The notes under the pieces were generated by a model. The model was not told where the DNA came from. It was given only the letters and a program-made list of their open reading frames with translations, and did not search any database. A program made the translations under genes and the position numbers. This document shows positions 10,737 through 22,906 of a stretch of DNA of 64,000 bases, piece by piece (the stretch's first letter is position 1; each line of letters opens with the position of its first letter). The stretch comes from Ophiostoma sp. CBS 140.51. Taxonomy: Eukaryota > Ascomycota > Sordariomycetes > Ophiostomatales > Ophiostomataceae. The stretch covers positions 1 through 64,000 of the forward strand of contig JANSLP010000048.1 in NCBI GenBank assembly GCA_029298735.1, in the 5' to 3' direction.

Positions 10737-12253
10737 AGGACATCCACAACACATACCCATACCTCAGCATATGCTGAACCTGCGCAACGAAACGACGAAC
10801 AACCACGATCCAATACCTTCTTTTGCACAAACAACACAACATCTTGATACACCAAACGTACAAACCGAACTTTGCACGCACGCTTGCACATACGCACATA
10901 CGCACATACGCATTAGATAAACTTTTTTACACACTCGTTACGCCTTTATGACCAACCACAGCTTTTCAATCAACACGCACAACACAGCATAATCTAAACA
11001 ATTTGGTTAGAGACTGAGGAACACATTCTCTAACCCGTTTTACAATATTGCTTATTTATTACTTCTTCGACAATCCCCCTTTTCACAACCTTCATAATTA
11101 TCGTCACTCATTCACTACTCGTTACCAACAACCATCACGTCTTTCGCAAGATGTGGTATTACTTAATTTTCTTCTACTTTTTTACTTTTATTTTGCATCG
11201 GTATGCCAGACGTGCCGCATCCAAATGGCTACCTTTTTGGCTACTTTTTATATCTTTCAGGGTGTTAATTATTTTCTTCATGGTGGAGGCTTCTTTTTTC
11301 TTTCTTCTTACTCTTACATTTTTCTTGTTGCATTTTTTTTTCTTGCGAGTAGACTTTTCTTTTATATCAACAACGGATCCCTTTTTTGGATTCTACATGG
11401 GACGCGGGGACACAGGAATACAAATGCAAATTTTTTTCTCATACAGGGCCTTCTTGTTTATTGTTTAAAAACATCTTGGTGAAGCACCCCTATTACGTTA
11501 TCTTTTAACAGCGGCTTTTTTTTTTGTGTTATTCTGGACGAAGCTCGGAACTCGTTCCCCCTTTTTGAAAATCAACAAAGACCTTTTTTTTTTAACCCCT
11601 GAATACTTTTGAATTATGTGACGCTGCTTCTTTATCATCTCGACCTTTCCACTAACAATAATTCATCACGAACACAAAGGCTCTCTTATCGATGGATAAA
11701 TGCCGAGGCTGGCAGAACGAAAGACAAACGGAACGTCACCAGTCCATATCCTCCGCAATAACAGAGTTGCCTCTTTTACCCAGACCAAGCAAGACCATCG
11801 TTCTCTCTTTTTACCTACGACCAACTCCTCGATATTACCCGTCGTCAATTCTATTGGCACTAGCACATACCAAGTTTACACCACCAGGATGTTTTAGAGG
11901 ACTGCCGATTCTCTCGCCTTCCACCAACTTGATATCTCGATAGTATGTGGCACACACTTGACGTCCCCCACATTGCTCCCGGCACAACCGGCATTTTCAT
12001 CGCTTCCTCCTCCTTCGACCTTGGCGAGCAGGATTGCCGATGCCCGATGCACAGTTGCCGAGTGTGGGTTGAGAAGACAAACCTGGGGAAGTCGCTGTCT
12101 GTCCCTCCCCTTCATGCACATACTAATACAGATGATGTCGTCGTCGAGGGACGGTCAACAGACAAGCATCTACTGTCGTCAAGAACTGAGCTTGACCTCT
12201 GTCTGTCCTTACCTGTGCACTGTCTCGACTGACCACGACTCCTCTCACCCACG
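10737..12253. other. Intergenic, T-rich
   Basis: No supportable gene. It holds the 3' flank of the TBC gene, including an 8-bp ACATACGC repeat in three copies near 10888-10912. A markedly T-rich stretch (about 11150-11610) gives open frames only because of its composition. The 5' flank of the next gene follows. Confidence 0.55.
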
Positions 12254-13282
12254 ATGAAGCTTTCCTCGGTATCAACGTCGGCGCTGGCCACCGCGGCCTC
12301 CTTTTTCATGTCCATCCCCAGCACCCACGCCATCCTTCGCTTCTCCTGCTCGCAGCTCGTCGTAGAACGCCTCGACCCGCTCGTCAACCCGGGTTCGCTC
12401 CAATCGCCCCATGCCCACCAGATTGTCGGCGGCAACGCCTTTAACGTCACCATGCCCGCCGGCGCCGACGTCTCGAGTGCAGCCACCTGCACGACCTGCA
12501 CCTTTAGTGAAGATTTCTCGAATTATTGGACAGCCATCCTTTACTTTCGGGCGCGCAACGGGACCTTTAAGCGTGTCCGGCAAATGGGCAACGTCGGCTT
12601 CGAGCAGGCCTCGGCGGGCATGACAGTGTACTACACAGCTGCCATTAGTGGCAAGGCGTCCGTCACGGCGTTCAAAAAGGGGTTCCGGATGCTCGTCGGC
12701 GATCCGAGTTTTAGGACTGAGGCGCAGGCCAAAAAGTTCCGCCAGCTCACGTTCACCTGCCTCCAGACAGCCATGACCCGTTCCGGCGAGACGCTGGCGT
12801 TCCCCACGAAACCGTGTCCTGCCGGCATCATGGTCAACACGCGCTTTCCGACCTGCTGGGACGGTGTCAACCTGGATAGTGCGGACCACCAGAGCCACGT
12901 CGCCTACCCATCGAGCGGCACGTTTGAGAGCAACGGGCCCTGTCCGGCGACGCACCCAGTCAAGATTCCGCAAGTCTTTTACGAGGCCGTGTTCGACACG
13001 AGGCCATTCAACGATAAGAGTCTGTGGCCGACCGAAGCGGGTGCACAGCCCTTTGTGTGGAGCTTTGGCGACAAGACGGGCTATGGCAACCACGGGGACT
13101 ATGTCTTTGGATGGAAGGGCGATGCTTTGCAGCGAGCGATGGATGCCAACTGCAATGTCAACTGCCCGACCCTCAAGACGCAGACGATTGCCGTGGGGAA
13201 CCAGTGCACGAAAGCCATGACGGTCAAGGAAGATGTGGACGGCTGGCTGGAGCAGCTGCCGGGTGGGATGGTGGTCAATTAG
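12254..13282 (+). CDS. Secreted DUF1996-domain protein (copy A)
   Basis: A single exon of 342 aa. Residues 1-26 form a secretion signal: a charged start, a hydrophobic Ala/Ser-rich core, and STHA before the mature protein. Mature sequence begins with RFSCSQLVVERLDPLVNPG, the hallmark of fungal DUF1996 proteins. It continues with PHAHQIVGGNAF, the Cys pair CTTC, FPTCWDG and the closing GDYVFGWKGDALQRAMD. DUF1996 proteins are extracellular or wall-associated and often carry C-terminal WSC lectin domains. This one stops after the core domain and has no WSC or GPI signal. Biochemical function is unknown. A second member of the same length lies in inverted orientation 8 kb downstream. Confidence 0.88.
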   Translation: MKLSSVSTSALATAASFFMSIPSTHAILRFSCSQLVVERLDPLVNPGSLQSPHAHQIVGGNAFNVTMPAGADVSSAATCTTCTFSEDFSNYWTAILYFRARNGTFKRVRQMGNVGFEQASAGMTVYYTAAISGKASVTAFKKGFRMLVGDPSFRTEAQAKKFRQLTFTCLQTAMTRSGETLAFPTKPCPAGIMVNTRFPTCWDGVNLDSADHQSHVAYPSSGTFESNGPCPATHPVKIPQVFYEAVFDTRPFNDKSLWPTEAGAQPFVWSFGDKTGYGNHGDYVFGWKGDALQRAMDANCNVNCPTLKTQTIAVGNQCTKAMTVKEDVDGWLEQLPGGMVVN

Positions 13283-16200
13283 TTGACGAGAGTCGACGGA
13301 GTCAAGCAAGGCGAGCGAGCCGAGGACAGAAAGCGAGGACAGGGAAAGACGGTGAGTTGGGGGCTGAATCGACGGGGGCGGAAGCTGTTTCTGTTCAGCC
13401 CTGTTTCTGCTTGTTTCTGTTTGGAAAACAGGTCGTGATCTGCAGCGTCGACGATCTGGTCTTCTGTCTTTTGGATGTCTTTGGGGTGTCTTCAGGGTCA
13501 GAGGGTGAATGTATTGTATTTGAGTCTTTTGGATATTATTGATTCTCCTTGGTTGATGTCTAGATGCAATCTCTGTACGTCCCTTCCTCTTTCGCCAAGT
13601 TCCCGTTTTTTTTCTTCCGAGACATGCATCTGGCCGTCCCTGTCGGGAGGGAATTCATCGTCGTGTCTCGAACTTTTCAGCTATGTGATTGTGCTTCACA
13701 TTTCCCAAGCGGGCATCTCTCCTCTCTCCTTCCCTGCGGACTTGTCCACCAATCAAATGCGTCTTGTATGTGCACATAATTTTGTCGTTGCTCTGACTTC
13801 ATCGATCTGTTTTTCTATTTCTGTGCGTTCTCATGTGCGTTGACGTGTCATGTACATCTCAGTCACAAGTTTGGCGCCCATTCATCAATTCACTGTTCAT
13901 CTCATCCAACAGACAAGCACCACCGCAGCTTACTTTACACAGTCACCACAATGTACAAGTGTTGGCTCATCGACATGTTAGTCCCATCATGTCTACGAAC
14001 GTACCATCATGTCTACCGTCACGTGGAATTGGATCAACTAGGCCAGAATATGCGCGTGTTCCGCCATGCCACCGTCCCTTCCGCTTCACACCCTCTTTTC
14101 CTGTTATCGTCCCTTCTTTTCTTAATTTTGAGGCTACGCTTGAACAACCTATCGTTTGGCTGACACTTGCCCTATTTCGATTTGGCATTTTTGTGCTTAC
14201 ATCTGTCCCTCTCGGTCCCTTTCGTCACATGCAAATATTGGAAAACATGTCTGCGAGGTGAATGTCTCCATGTTTCAACAACCGTTGAATTTTGTTTCCA
14301 AAACGGGGACGTTCAATGCTCAACAAACGTCAAGGAAGCTTGGCTCTGAACTTGCTGTGCCCGAGACAATTCTTTTTGCTCCTTGATGGATCGGATCCTG
14401 GGACCCTCATGCTCCGTCGCGGCGGAAGGGAGAACAACGTCGCCGATGACAAGCATAAGGGATATGAGGGATATGAGAGGCATGATCACCGAGAATATCA
14501 GTCCGAGAATATCAGTCCATGGTTCACAAGACAAATCCCATCCTCTGAGCCTCTTTTACGTCGTACTCCCATCAAAACATAAAACATCGCCAACACATCT
14601 TTAACCCGCCGTCCCTCGCGACATCTTTCCCAACGGGAGATGTTCGCAAGGAAGACAAGTGGACTCCATGTACGTCGTTAATGCAACAAAACGCATGACG
14701 AGTCATCGTCAACGCTTTTCACTTTACGTTGCAAGATATGTCTCCGTCGCTCGGGCTCTGCCAGTCTTGTCTAGTCTGGTTACCGTCGGTTCTTGCCTTG
14801 TATTATGGAGCTTGTGGTTTGACAAGAGCTTGTCTGTTTTTTGTCACCCTGTCTCGACTGTTCTTTTTTGTTCTTTTCTTGCCATTTCCTCCCTTTCCGT
14901 GTCCCCTCGTCCCGTTTCTTATGTGGGGTTTCCCGGTTCTTGATGTAGATCCTCAACAAAGTTTGGCATCTTTTGCCTCATTTCCGGGTCTCGTAAATAT
15001 TGTGTATTGTCTGATATTTTTTTTCTCATATTTTTATTTTATTTTCATTTTTCTGTTGTTTTTCTCCCCATCATTCTGTTGTCTGCCCACTATCACATGT
15101 TAAAATGTGCAATCGGCCTCTGGAGACGTCAACAAAAAAGTAAGAGAGTAATATTCCGTGTTTTGCTTTTGCTCCGGTTTGTTTGGTCTGGCTCCGTCCC
15201 GCTAACAACACGGACTTGTGCCCATGGAGTCCGCCATACCGCGACGAGGCAAAGGTAGACCAACGAAATAAATCCCCCAAAAAATATGGACGAAAAGAGG
15301 AACGCCCCTGCCAGCCACCGCAAACCAAGAGCTACTACTTCAAACGGATTTCGAACACCAAACACCACCATGTCCACGCCGACGCCGCCGCCACCAAGCC
15401 GCCTTCCCGATTCCCGAGCTTTGACATTCGCCGTCTGTTTATTCCCCCTTGGCCTTTGTACACTTCGTGCCCCTCCTCTCGTCTTTTGGCCATGCCAATG
15501 CACGCCAAGCCGCGTGGGAGGCCATGTTCCGGAGCAAAGACGAGCAAAGACCAGCAAAGTACGGAGTACACCAGTATCTTCTTGAATTGGCATGGACTGA
15601 TGTTGCGAGAGCATGGGGGTTTGCGTGCGTCGCTTCGATTTCCTTGGTCGATCGAACCTATCCAAGTCCAAGTCCAAGCTATCAATTCACAAACAAGCTT
15701 GCTTCAAGCACTTTCAAGGTTTCGTCCCCTCATTGTATTGCCCGTCTTTTCCCGCATTATTTACACGAATCGATTGTAGGTTTCTGGTGACACGCTTGTA
15801 CACGCGTATTTTGTGCAGCATTTTGTGCCTGAACATCTCTCATTGCTCTGGCCAGATCTCTGTTCCGTTTCTCCTTTTCTCGTTTGAATCAGTATCATAT
15901 GCCCGAGTTTTGAATGGGTTGAATGTGAGAACTGGCCCCTGCTCCGATCGGGTTCACCTTTCCTTCTGCTGGGCTTCTCTTCCTGTTGGACGGCATTTTC
16001 ACACGTGGAGACGGGGCCTAACAAAATCGAGAAGTCGCAGGGGCAAATCGAGAAAAACGGAAAGAACGCTGGAAAGTATGGAGTGGTACTGGTCCCGCAA
16101 AATCACACGCTTTGGGTACCTGCCGTGAACTGTTGCGAGGTCCGCTTGGCTGGCTGCTGGGTTCTTTCTGTCGCCGGCCCATTGCACTTGCCAGACTTTT

Positions 16201-18321
16201 TTTAAGCTCTTGCCGTTTTAGCTTTTGCATTTGCACATGCACCCTCCACTCTCTGCCTCAACAAAAATCGGCGGCTACCCCAACGGAAAAAAGCGGGCCA
16301 GTTTTAGTTTTTGCCTGCAAAAAACCAAAGGAGGGGCGCTGTTTGTGTGGGGGGGGGACCCCTGGGAAGGTGGTGGGAAGGTGGTGGGAAAGGCAGTGGG
16401 TAGTGGGACACCACCGCTTCAGAGCTGGCAGTATCGGGCTATAGCATTCAGTTTCCCCAATCTTTACATGTGACGGAGGCTTTGTTGGACGTCCTTTCCT
16501 TCCTGACTTTCTCGGCAACGATCTCGCCTACCTGACAGGGGAAAATGCTACCGCAGCTGCACATACTCTCAGTAGTGTCCTCAAGTACCTTTCTCTTTCA
16601 AGGAACCACAGCCGCTCTCGCTCTCGTCTGGCTCTTTGCGGAAGTATCAAACTTGCTCTAAAGTCTTCCCCAACTACTTCGTGGAGAGTTTTTGGTGGTG
16701 CCACCTTCCAGAGCACGGCTGCCGAGCATGACTCGCATTTTTGCGCATTTTGCGCATCTTTTGACAATGACTGAGCCTATCTGTGCATCGTTATCGTCTG
16801 ACTGGAGATGTTGGGCCGTCGAGAGAGTACGTAGTCTGGAAGACGGCGTAACTTCCAGTGAAGGCGGTGAAGGGCAAACAAGGCAAGAAAGGAGGGACGC
16901 GTTCAGATGCAGGGAAATCCGCGCTAGCAATCTTTAATTCGTTCGCCGTCTTCCCACCAAAAGAGTTTGGGCGTCGCAAAGCGTCCAGTTTACCCTCGCT
17001 CCCAAACACCCTCGGGAAAGCGGTCTGGCTGCGCGTTCTGAGTGGCCAATTCGTCCTTTTCGTCTTTTCGTTGCCACTGCCACCGGAAAACCGAGTGCTT
17101 GGCAAACGGAGACGCATGAGACGAACTCTGCGAGTCTGCCATGGGTTTGGAGTGGTCTCGCCATGGTGTGGAAGCCCCTTCAGGGGAAGAGGCACCAAAG
17201 AGAAAGTCGCTTGTAAGTGAACGGCCTTGCCGTGGCCTGGGCCTTGCTCTTTTTGCGACTGTTCTGCTGTGCACTGTGTCTCCCCTGTTGTCTGTCGTTC
17301 TTTCCTTCTTTTCGTTATTTTCGTCTCCCATATGCTTATTCCGTTGGTCCACGGCTGTTCGCTGCTTCCCTTTGTAGTTTTGTCCCGTCCATATTGAACA
17401 AGTATTGTCCCAACCTCCAACAGGACCTGTACTCCAAGTGCACAATACGCTCTTATTAGTACGCAATGACATAAGGAAAGAGCAGACAACAGACAGATGA
17501 GGGCAAAGTAGGGCAAAGACCTCATAGGCCTCACGAGTGTGTCCTTTTCTCTTTTCTGCCACTGCCGCTTCCGTACAGTGTAAACCAAAAGCCCAACAGG
17601 TGTGAATACAATAGCTCTTGTTTGGCCTGCCCCCCCCCCTCTCCCCTACCCTTTTCCATCTTTTTACTCCACACTTGCCTTTTCTTGCCTTTTTCTGCCA
17701 CATGAGAAACAATACGCCCCCTGTCTTTTCCTCTTTCCCCATTATCGGCTTTCCCCTTGCACAGTACCACAGTCCACAGTCCACAGTATTCTTGCCTGGT
17801 CTTTTTTTTCTCTGCATTTTCTTGTCTTTTTTTTCTTTCTTTTCTTCCTTTTTATGCCTTTTGTTCAACGCCTCCGCCGCCATCACTCCCTCCTTGACAA
17901 TCCTTGAGTCTCCTTATCCCCTTGCTCCCCTTGCTCTTTTTGCTCCCGTCTCTTATCCCAGTGCTTTCCTTCGTCCTTGCTCTTATTTGCTTCCTTCCCG
18001 CACCCACTCTGAACTCTCTTTACTCTTTTAAGTGCCTTCTTGTCTTCTCTTTCTCTTCTCCCTCCCCTCTTCGTTTTCTTCCCCTTCTTCTTTCCTCCCA
18101 CCTCTCTTCTTTCTTACTCCTTTTCTTTTTAACCTTTCCCTTTACTCTTTTCCTTCTCACCTCTGTGGCTTCTCTTCCCACTCTAGCGTGGAAACGACAA
18201 GCCAAGAAGGACATCCGACATCAAGGACATCGACGTCTCGATATCTCGATATCTCGAAACCTCGTCTAGTTCTTTTTCTCACCATCTCTTTTCCTCTTTT
18301 TCTCCCCCACCCCCCTTCACA
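13283..18321. other. 5-kb intergenic region with a possible 5' UTR intron of the desaturase
   Basis: No supportable coding gene. Minus-strand open frames of up to 298 codons (16990-17886) are basic and repetitive and show no family signal. A 14-bp direct repeat (GAGAATATCAGTCC, two copies) lies near 14491-14518. A consensus donor GTAAGT at 17213 and a CTCTAG acceptor at 18186, with pyrimidine-rich DNA between them, could mark a leader intron of the desaturase transcript. This is inference. About 70 bp before the desaturase ATG, TCTCGATA is repeated (18233-18260). Confidence 0.45.
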
Positions 18322-19791
18322 ATGGCCACTGCTACTTCTTCTGCGGCCTCTACGGCCAAGCACCCGGCCCTCCGCCGCACCATGACCGCCGCCACCGTCG
18401 ACTCCGACGTCTCGGTCCCTTCGACGGCCGCCCAGTCGCCCGTCGACTCGCCCCGTGCTTCGGCTTCCTCGACCTCCCTCTCTTCCCTCTCGTCCATGGA
18501 CGACATTAGTGACAAGAAGATTGATAGCACCGCCGAGTACGGCAAACTAATCGACACATACGGCAACGAATTCAAGGTCCCCGACTTTACCATCAAGGAC
18601 ATCCGCGACGCCATCCCCAAGCACTGCTTCGAGCGGTCCGGTCTCCGTGGCCTCGCCTATGTCTTCCGGGACATGGTGTACCTCGGTGTCACCTTTTACG
18701 CCTTCCACAACTACAACACGCCGCAGTACGTGCCCAACGTCGTCGCTCGCGGCGCCCTGTGGGGTGTGTACAGCATCCTGCAGGGTCTGTTCGGCACTGG
18801 CCTCTGGGTCCTGGCCCACGAGTGCGGCCACGGTGCTTTCTCGCCCTCCAAGACTTTCAACAATGTCGTCGGCTGGATCGTTCACTCGTCGCTGCTGGTG
18901 CCCTATTTCAGCTGGCAAATGTCCCACAGCAAGCACCACAAGGCCACGGGCAACATGGAGCGCGACATGGTTTTCCTGCCCCGCACCCGCGAGGAGCACG
19001 CCTCGCGGCTCGGCAAGTTTGTCCACGAGCTGTCGGAGCTGACCGAGGAGACGCCCATCTACACCTTTATTGCTCTGTTCCTCCAGCAGCTTGTGGGTTG
19101 GCCCAACTACCTCCTGACCAACGTCACCGGCCACAACTACCACGAGGGCCAGCGCGAGGGCCGCGGTGTCGGCAAGAAGAACGGCTGGGGCCAGGGTGTC
19201 AACCACTTTAACCCCAGCAGCCCGCTGTACGACAACAAGGATGCCATTCTGGTCGTGCTGAGCGACCTGGGTCTCGGCCTCGCCATCACCGCTCTTGTCC
19301 TCCTCGGCAACAAGTTTGGCTGGGCCAACCTCGCCGTCTGGTACGGCCTGCCCTACCTCTGGGTCAACCACTGGCTCGTCGCCATCACCTACCTCCAGCA
19401 CACCGACCCGTCCCTCCCCCACTACACCCCGGCCGAGTGGAACTTTGTCCGCGGCGCTGCCGCCACCATTGACCGCGAGTTTGGCTTTGTCGGCCGCCAC
19501 CTGCTGCACGGCATCATTGAGACCCACGTGCTGCACCACTATGTCAGCACCATTCCCTTTTACCACGCCGACGAGGCCTCCGACGCCATCCGTCCCGTCA
19601 TGGGCCAGCACTACCGCGCCGATGTCGAGGGCGGTTCCCTCGGTTTCCTGACGGCCATGTACAAGAGCGCGCGCATGTGCCAGTGGGTCGAGCCCAGTGC
19701 CGGCGCCACGGAGAAGGGCAAGAACATTCTGTTCTTCCGCAACCACAATGGCATTGGCACCAAGCCCATGAAGATGGCGCCTCCTTCGTAG
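18322..19791 (+). CDS. Delta-12 (oleate to linoleate) fatty acid desaturase
   Basis: A single exon of 489 aa, the usual length for fungal membrane delta-12 desaturases. It introduces the second double bond into oleoyl chains in the ER. The three His boxes that hold the di-iron centre are HECGH at 166-170, HSKHH at 202-206 and HVLHH at 402-406. Pairs of hydrophobic membrane segments lie before box 1 and between boxes 2 and 3. The N-terminal ~60 residues are Ser/Thr/Ala-rich and cytosolic. No cytochrome b5 domain is fused, so electrons should come from free cytochrome b5. The ATG sits in a good context (CACAATGG). Delta-12 rather than delta-15 activity is judged from overall resemblance and is less certain than the family. 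Confidence 0.93.
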   Translation: MATATSSAASTAKHPALRRTMTAATVDSDVSVPSTAAQSPVDSPRASASSTSLSSLSSMDDISDKKIDSTAEYGKLIDTYGNEFKVPDFTIKDIRDAIPKHCFERSGLRGLAYVFRDMVYLGVTFYAFHNYNTPQYVPNVVARGALWGVYSILQGLFGTGLWVLAHECGHGAFSPSKTFNNVVGWIVHSSLLVPYFSWQMSHSKHHKATGNMERDMVFLPRTREEHASRLGKFVHELSELTEETPIYTFIALFLQQLVGWPNYLLTNVTGHNYHEGQREGRGVGKKNGWGQGVNHFNPSSPLYDNKDAILVVLSDLGLGLAITALVLLGNKFGWANLAVWYGLPYLWVNHWLVAITYLQHTDPSLPHYTPAEWNFVRGAAATIDREFGFVGRHLLHGIIETHVLHHYVSTIPFYHADEASDAIRPVMGQHYRADVEGGSLGFLTAMYKSARMCQWVEPSAGATEKGKNILFFRNHNGIGTKPMKMAPPS

Positions 19792-20884
19792 ACAGACCAG
19801 CGCTAGCCGTCTGTCGGGAAGGAGTGAGGGGGGGTGACCAGGAACAAGTTGTTTCTTGTCTTCCACCCGCTAGATATCTCCACACTTGTGTTATTTGTCG
19901 TTTATGCCCGTTTCTGAAAGATCTCGGTATCTTCTCTCCTTTCTTGTTATCTTCGACGAACCGTATGATCCATATTATATATAAAGACGACATCTGATTT
20001 TTTTGTCTTGAAAGTGTTTTCGTTTCTCGTTTGTGTGTTTTGTCCACGGCCTTTGGGGGAGTTTTGCGTCTTGCTTCTTCTTTGCGTCTTATTTTGTGAT
20101 AAAAATATAAACCGTGGCAGGGTAGAGTCGAGAAGGAGGTTGTCGAACGGGGATGGAGTCGGTCGGAGGATGGGATCTGTATTGTTAACTGTCTCTCATC
20201 TTTCGCTTTCGTCTTCTTCTCTCGTGAGGCTTGTCTTCCCGCAATCTTTCAACAATCTTTAAAAGCTGTTCCCAATAAAAAGAGAGTCCGCACAGAACCG
20301 TGATTGTAGTAGTCGAGGCAAGGAGGAGAGGAGAGTATCGATAACGAAAATTGTCGTCGAGAGCGTTGTCGAGAGTGTCGTCGAGATGAGATGACGAAGC
20401 AAGAGTTTGCAAGAAGAAGAGAGGGCCAGAATGAAAAGAGGGGAAAGAGAAGATCGAGGAGGATGGTGAGGAGCAGATAAAGATAAATAGACAGTAAATG
20501 GCCTGCTGACCATTGCGCCTCGCCTTGTTTTTCTGGTCAGCCTTCCTGATTGGGACACCCTCTTTGAAAGAGAGGAGCAGCGTTCCGGGCTGTCCGGGGA
20601 GGCGATCAAAAAGGCGGGGAAATCGTGGACTGGCCATTCGTTCCAGTCCCAGCCAAACAGACGGCTGCAATAGTCAAGCACCAAGCAAGATCGTCTTTTT
20701 GAATTACGTCGAGTGCAAGTTAAAAGAGAAGGAAAATGAGAATAGAAGCAAACTGATTTCAAAAGGACAAAAGGTAGTCAGATTCTTTTATATTTATCTA
20801 CTTCTTACTCCTCTCCTCCTTTGACGTTACCACAAACCTTACAAGGCGTAGGCTGGCGGGTTTGGAGGGAAATAGCAAGTAATC

Positions 20885-20915
20885 CTGATGTCAGATGTCA
20901 GATGTCAGACATCAG
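20885..20915. repeat. GATGTCA triple repeat with inverted copy
   Basis: GATGTCA occurs three times in tandem (20887-20907). The array is bounded by CTGATGTC and its exact inverse GACATCAG, so the block can fold into a short hairpin. Confidence 0.8.
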
Positions 20916-21011
20916 ACGGCTGTGATTCCATCCGACAGCTCTGAAAGTCACAAAAGTTCATGGCACTATTTTTTTCTCACAATAATATCACAAGAAATAA
21001 ATAAAATAACA

Positions 21012-21032
21012 TTTTTTTTTTAAAAAAAAAAA
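21012..21032. other. T10-A11 homopolymer palindrome
   Basis: Ten T are followed directly by eleven A between two convergent genes. Each strand carries a long A-tract, which resists nucleosomes and could serve as a 3'-end or termination element for either transcript. Confidence 0.6.
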
Positions 21033-21448
21033 TCAAACAACATTGAATCCTTAGCTAGCTATAAATACAGACACAAAGTCCTAGCAATCTTTGTAGTAAA
21101 CAAGATACACACAAAGAGCCTGCATCGCTCTTTCCATTTTGCGTCGCATCATTTTACTTGCTTCTTCCTTCTGTCACTTCCTGCTCATAGGTCCCTGCCA
21201 CCACAGCAATATGCCCATCATCGCTCCTTCCATATTATATTGATGTACATTGTTCCTTCTATTTCTGTCTTTCCAGTATCGCCTGTTCTTTCCTTGTACC
21301 TTACGTCTCTGTCTTTCCCACTCCAGTTCTCGATGCTCAGCATTGGTTTAGATATATGTCCATTAGTACCTCCTACAAATAAATTTGCCTTCGTTTGAGA
21401 TACTTCGCTTCGCCGGCCATTTCGCCTCCGGCGGTCCTCCGCCCCTCT

Positions 21449-22477
21449 CTAAAACAACTCAACACCCCCCGGCAACTTCTCCAACCAGGCATCCACTGCA
21501 TCCACGGCCGTCTGCTTCTTTGTGCACTGCATGGCCTGCTCGCTCGTCTGGCTTTGGAGGACGGCACAGACGTCGTTGCCACAGCGGTGGTCGAGCGCTT
21601 TTTGGAGGGCATCGTCCTTCCATCCAAAGACGTAGTCGCCGTGCTGCGAGTAGCCCTTGCGGTCGCCCGTGCTGTACACAAACGGCTGGCTGCCGTCGGC
21701 GGGCCACAATTCTTTATCATTAAAAGGTCTCGTATCCCACATGACTTCGTACATGAGCTGCGGGAGGCGGACGGGGTGGCTGGCCGGGCAGTCACCGGTG
21801 GACTCGAACGTGCCCGTGGCCGGGTAGGCGACATGGCTCTTGTGGTCCGGAGAATCGGTGTTGACGCCGTCCCAGCAGGTGGGAAAGGTGATGGTCGTGC
21901 GGATCCCGCCCTGGCAGAAGCCCGACGGCAAAGACTGTGTGTCGGACCCTGTACAGGGCGCGCCGCCAAAGGGAACTTGTTCAATCGTCGAGAAACAGCG
22001 GTGGCAGATCTGGCGCTGCTGCCCACGGGGGGAACGGAGCATGGCGTCGCCCACGAGCATACGGAATCCGGGCTTGAAAGCGGTAACGTTGGTGTGGCCG
22101 TCGTAGGGTGGGATATAGTATACAGTGAGACCACCGTCGGCCCTCAAACCCTGGTTGGCCATCTGCGGGACCCTCTTAAAGGTGCCATTGCGGGCACGGA
22201 AGTAGAGGTTGGCGGTCCAGTAGTTGGAAAAGTCTTCCGAGAAGGTACAGCTCGTACACGTGGAGTCGCGCACGGGATCGTGGGTGGCCGGGTCCATAGA
22301 CGCGTTAAATGAGTTTCCGCCGCCAATCTGGTGCATGTGCGGCGAGGCGAGGTCGCCGGGGTTGACGAGAGGATCAAGACGCTCGACGACCAGCTGTGAG
22401 CAGGAGAAACGCATCATTTGCTGGGCGGAGGCGCCATGAAGGGCGGTGAGCCCCAAAAGGGCAGACGAGACGCGCAT
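21449..22477 (-). CDS. Secreted DUF1996-domain protein (copy B)
   Basis: A single exon of 342 aa from the ATG at 22477. That start gives a clean signal peptide (MRVSSALLGLTALHGASA), so the longer upstream frame is rejected. The mature protein starts QQMMRFSCSQLVVERLDPLVNPG-like and follows the DUF1996 pattern: PHMHQIGGGNSF, CTSCTFSEDFSNYW, FPTCWDGVN, GDYVFGWKDDALQKALD. It shares long identical blocks with copy A (for example RARNGTFKRV) and the same length, so the two are paralogs. Differences concentrate in the middle, where copy B has an extra Cys-containing stretch (RQICHRC, then CTGSDT). It is presumably exported to the wall or medium. Function is unknown. Confidence 0.88.
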   Translation of the reverse strand: MRVSSALLGLTALHGASAQQMMRFSCSQLVVERLDPLVNPGDLASPHMHQIGGGNSFNASMDPATHDPVRDSTCTSCTFSEDFSNYWTANLYFRARNGTFKRVPQMANQGLRADGGLTVYYIPPYDGHTNVTAFKPGFRMLVGDAMLRSPRGQQRQICHRCFSTIEQVPFGGAPCTGSDTQSLPSGFCQGGIRTTITFPTCWDGVNTDSPDHKSHVAYPATGTFESTGDCPASHPVRLPQLMYEVMWDTRPFNDKELWPADGSQPFVYSTGDRKGYSQHGDYVFGWKDDALQKALDHRCGNDVCAVLQSQTSEQAMQCTKKQTAVDAVDAWLEKLPGGVELF

Positions 22478-22906
22478 GGTGATGTGGGATGGCGTGAGGA
22501 GAAGCCAAGTGAGTGAAGATGGTGAAAACCAGGTGGAAGAATCGTGAGGACCACTCGAAAGAATCGGACTGAAAATTGAAAAGAGAAACAAATACAAGAG
22601 CCAGACGAGCACAAAAAATAAACCAAACCTGGGTTGGGCATCAGATTACCGGGCATCAGCATCAGTACGCCTGTGCGTTGATTTGAGTTCCACGTATTTA
22701 CATATTTTATCTGTCCTTCCATCTCTCCTTGCTCTCGGAACATAATTGCCGGTGATATTGCCACGAGCGCTGGACGCGCAATTAATCTAGAGTGTGGAGA
22801 GGAGACAAGATTCAAAATACCCGGCGATATCACTTTGCCTTGACCTACACCTGCCTGCATCCCTATTTTTGTACCGTGTTCGTTATCAGCCGGCAGTTAC
22901 TTTTGT
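22478..22906. other. Promoter of DUF1996 copy B and 3' flank of the secreted protein gene
   Basis: No gene. It holds the 5' flank of the DUF1996 gene, pyrimidine-rich on the minus strand, and the 3' end region of the gene that starts at 23489. Confidence 0.6.

Larger units (their letters stand above)
19792..21448. other. Convergent 3' intergenic region
   Basis: This separates the 3' ends of the desaturase (plus) and DUF1996 copy B (minus). No gene is supported. It contains a small tandem/inverted repeat and a long T/A palindrome, listed separately, and AT-rich probable 3' UTR sequence. Confidence 0.6.

Noticed and set aside
11048..11482. T-rich frames rich in Phe/Leu that look like membrane segments
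   Set aside because: The hydrophobicity comes from poly-T composition. Two different frames look equally 'membrane-like'.
16791..17886. Two overlapping minus-strand frames of 265 and 298 codons
   Set aside because: Basic, repetitive sequence with no family signal. It lies opposite a pyrimidine-rich region that probably belongs to the desaturase leader.
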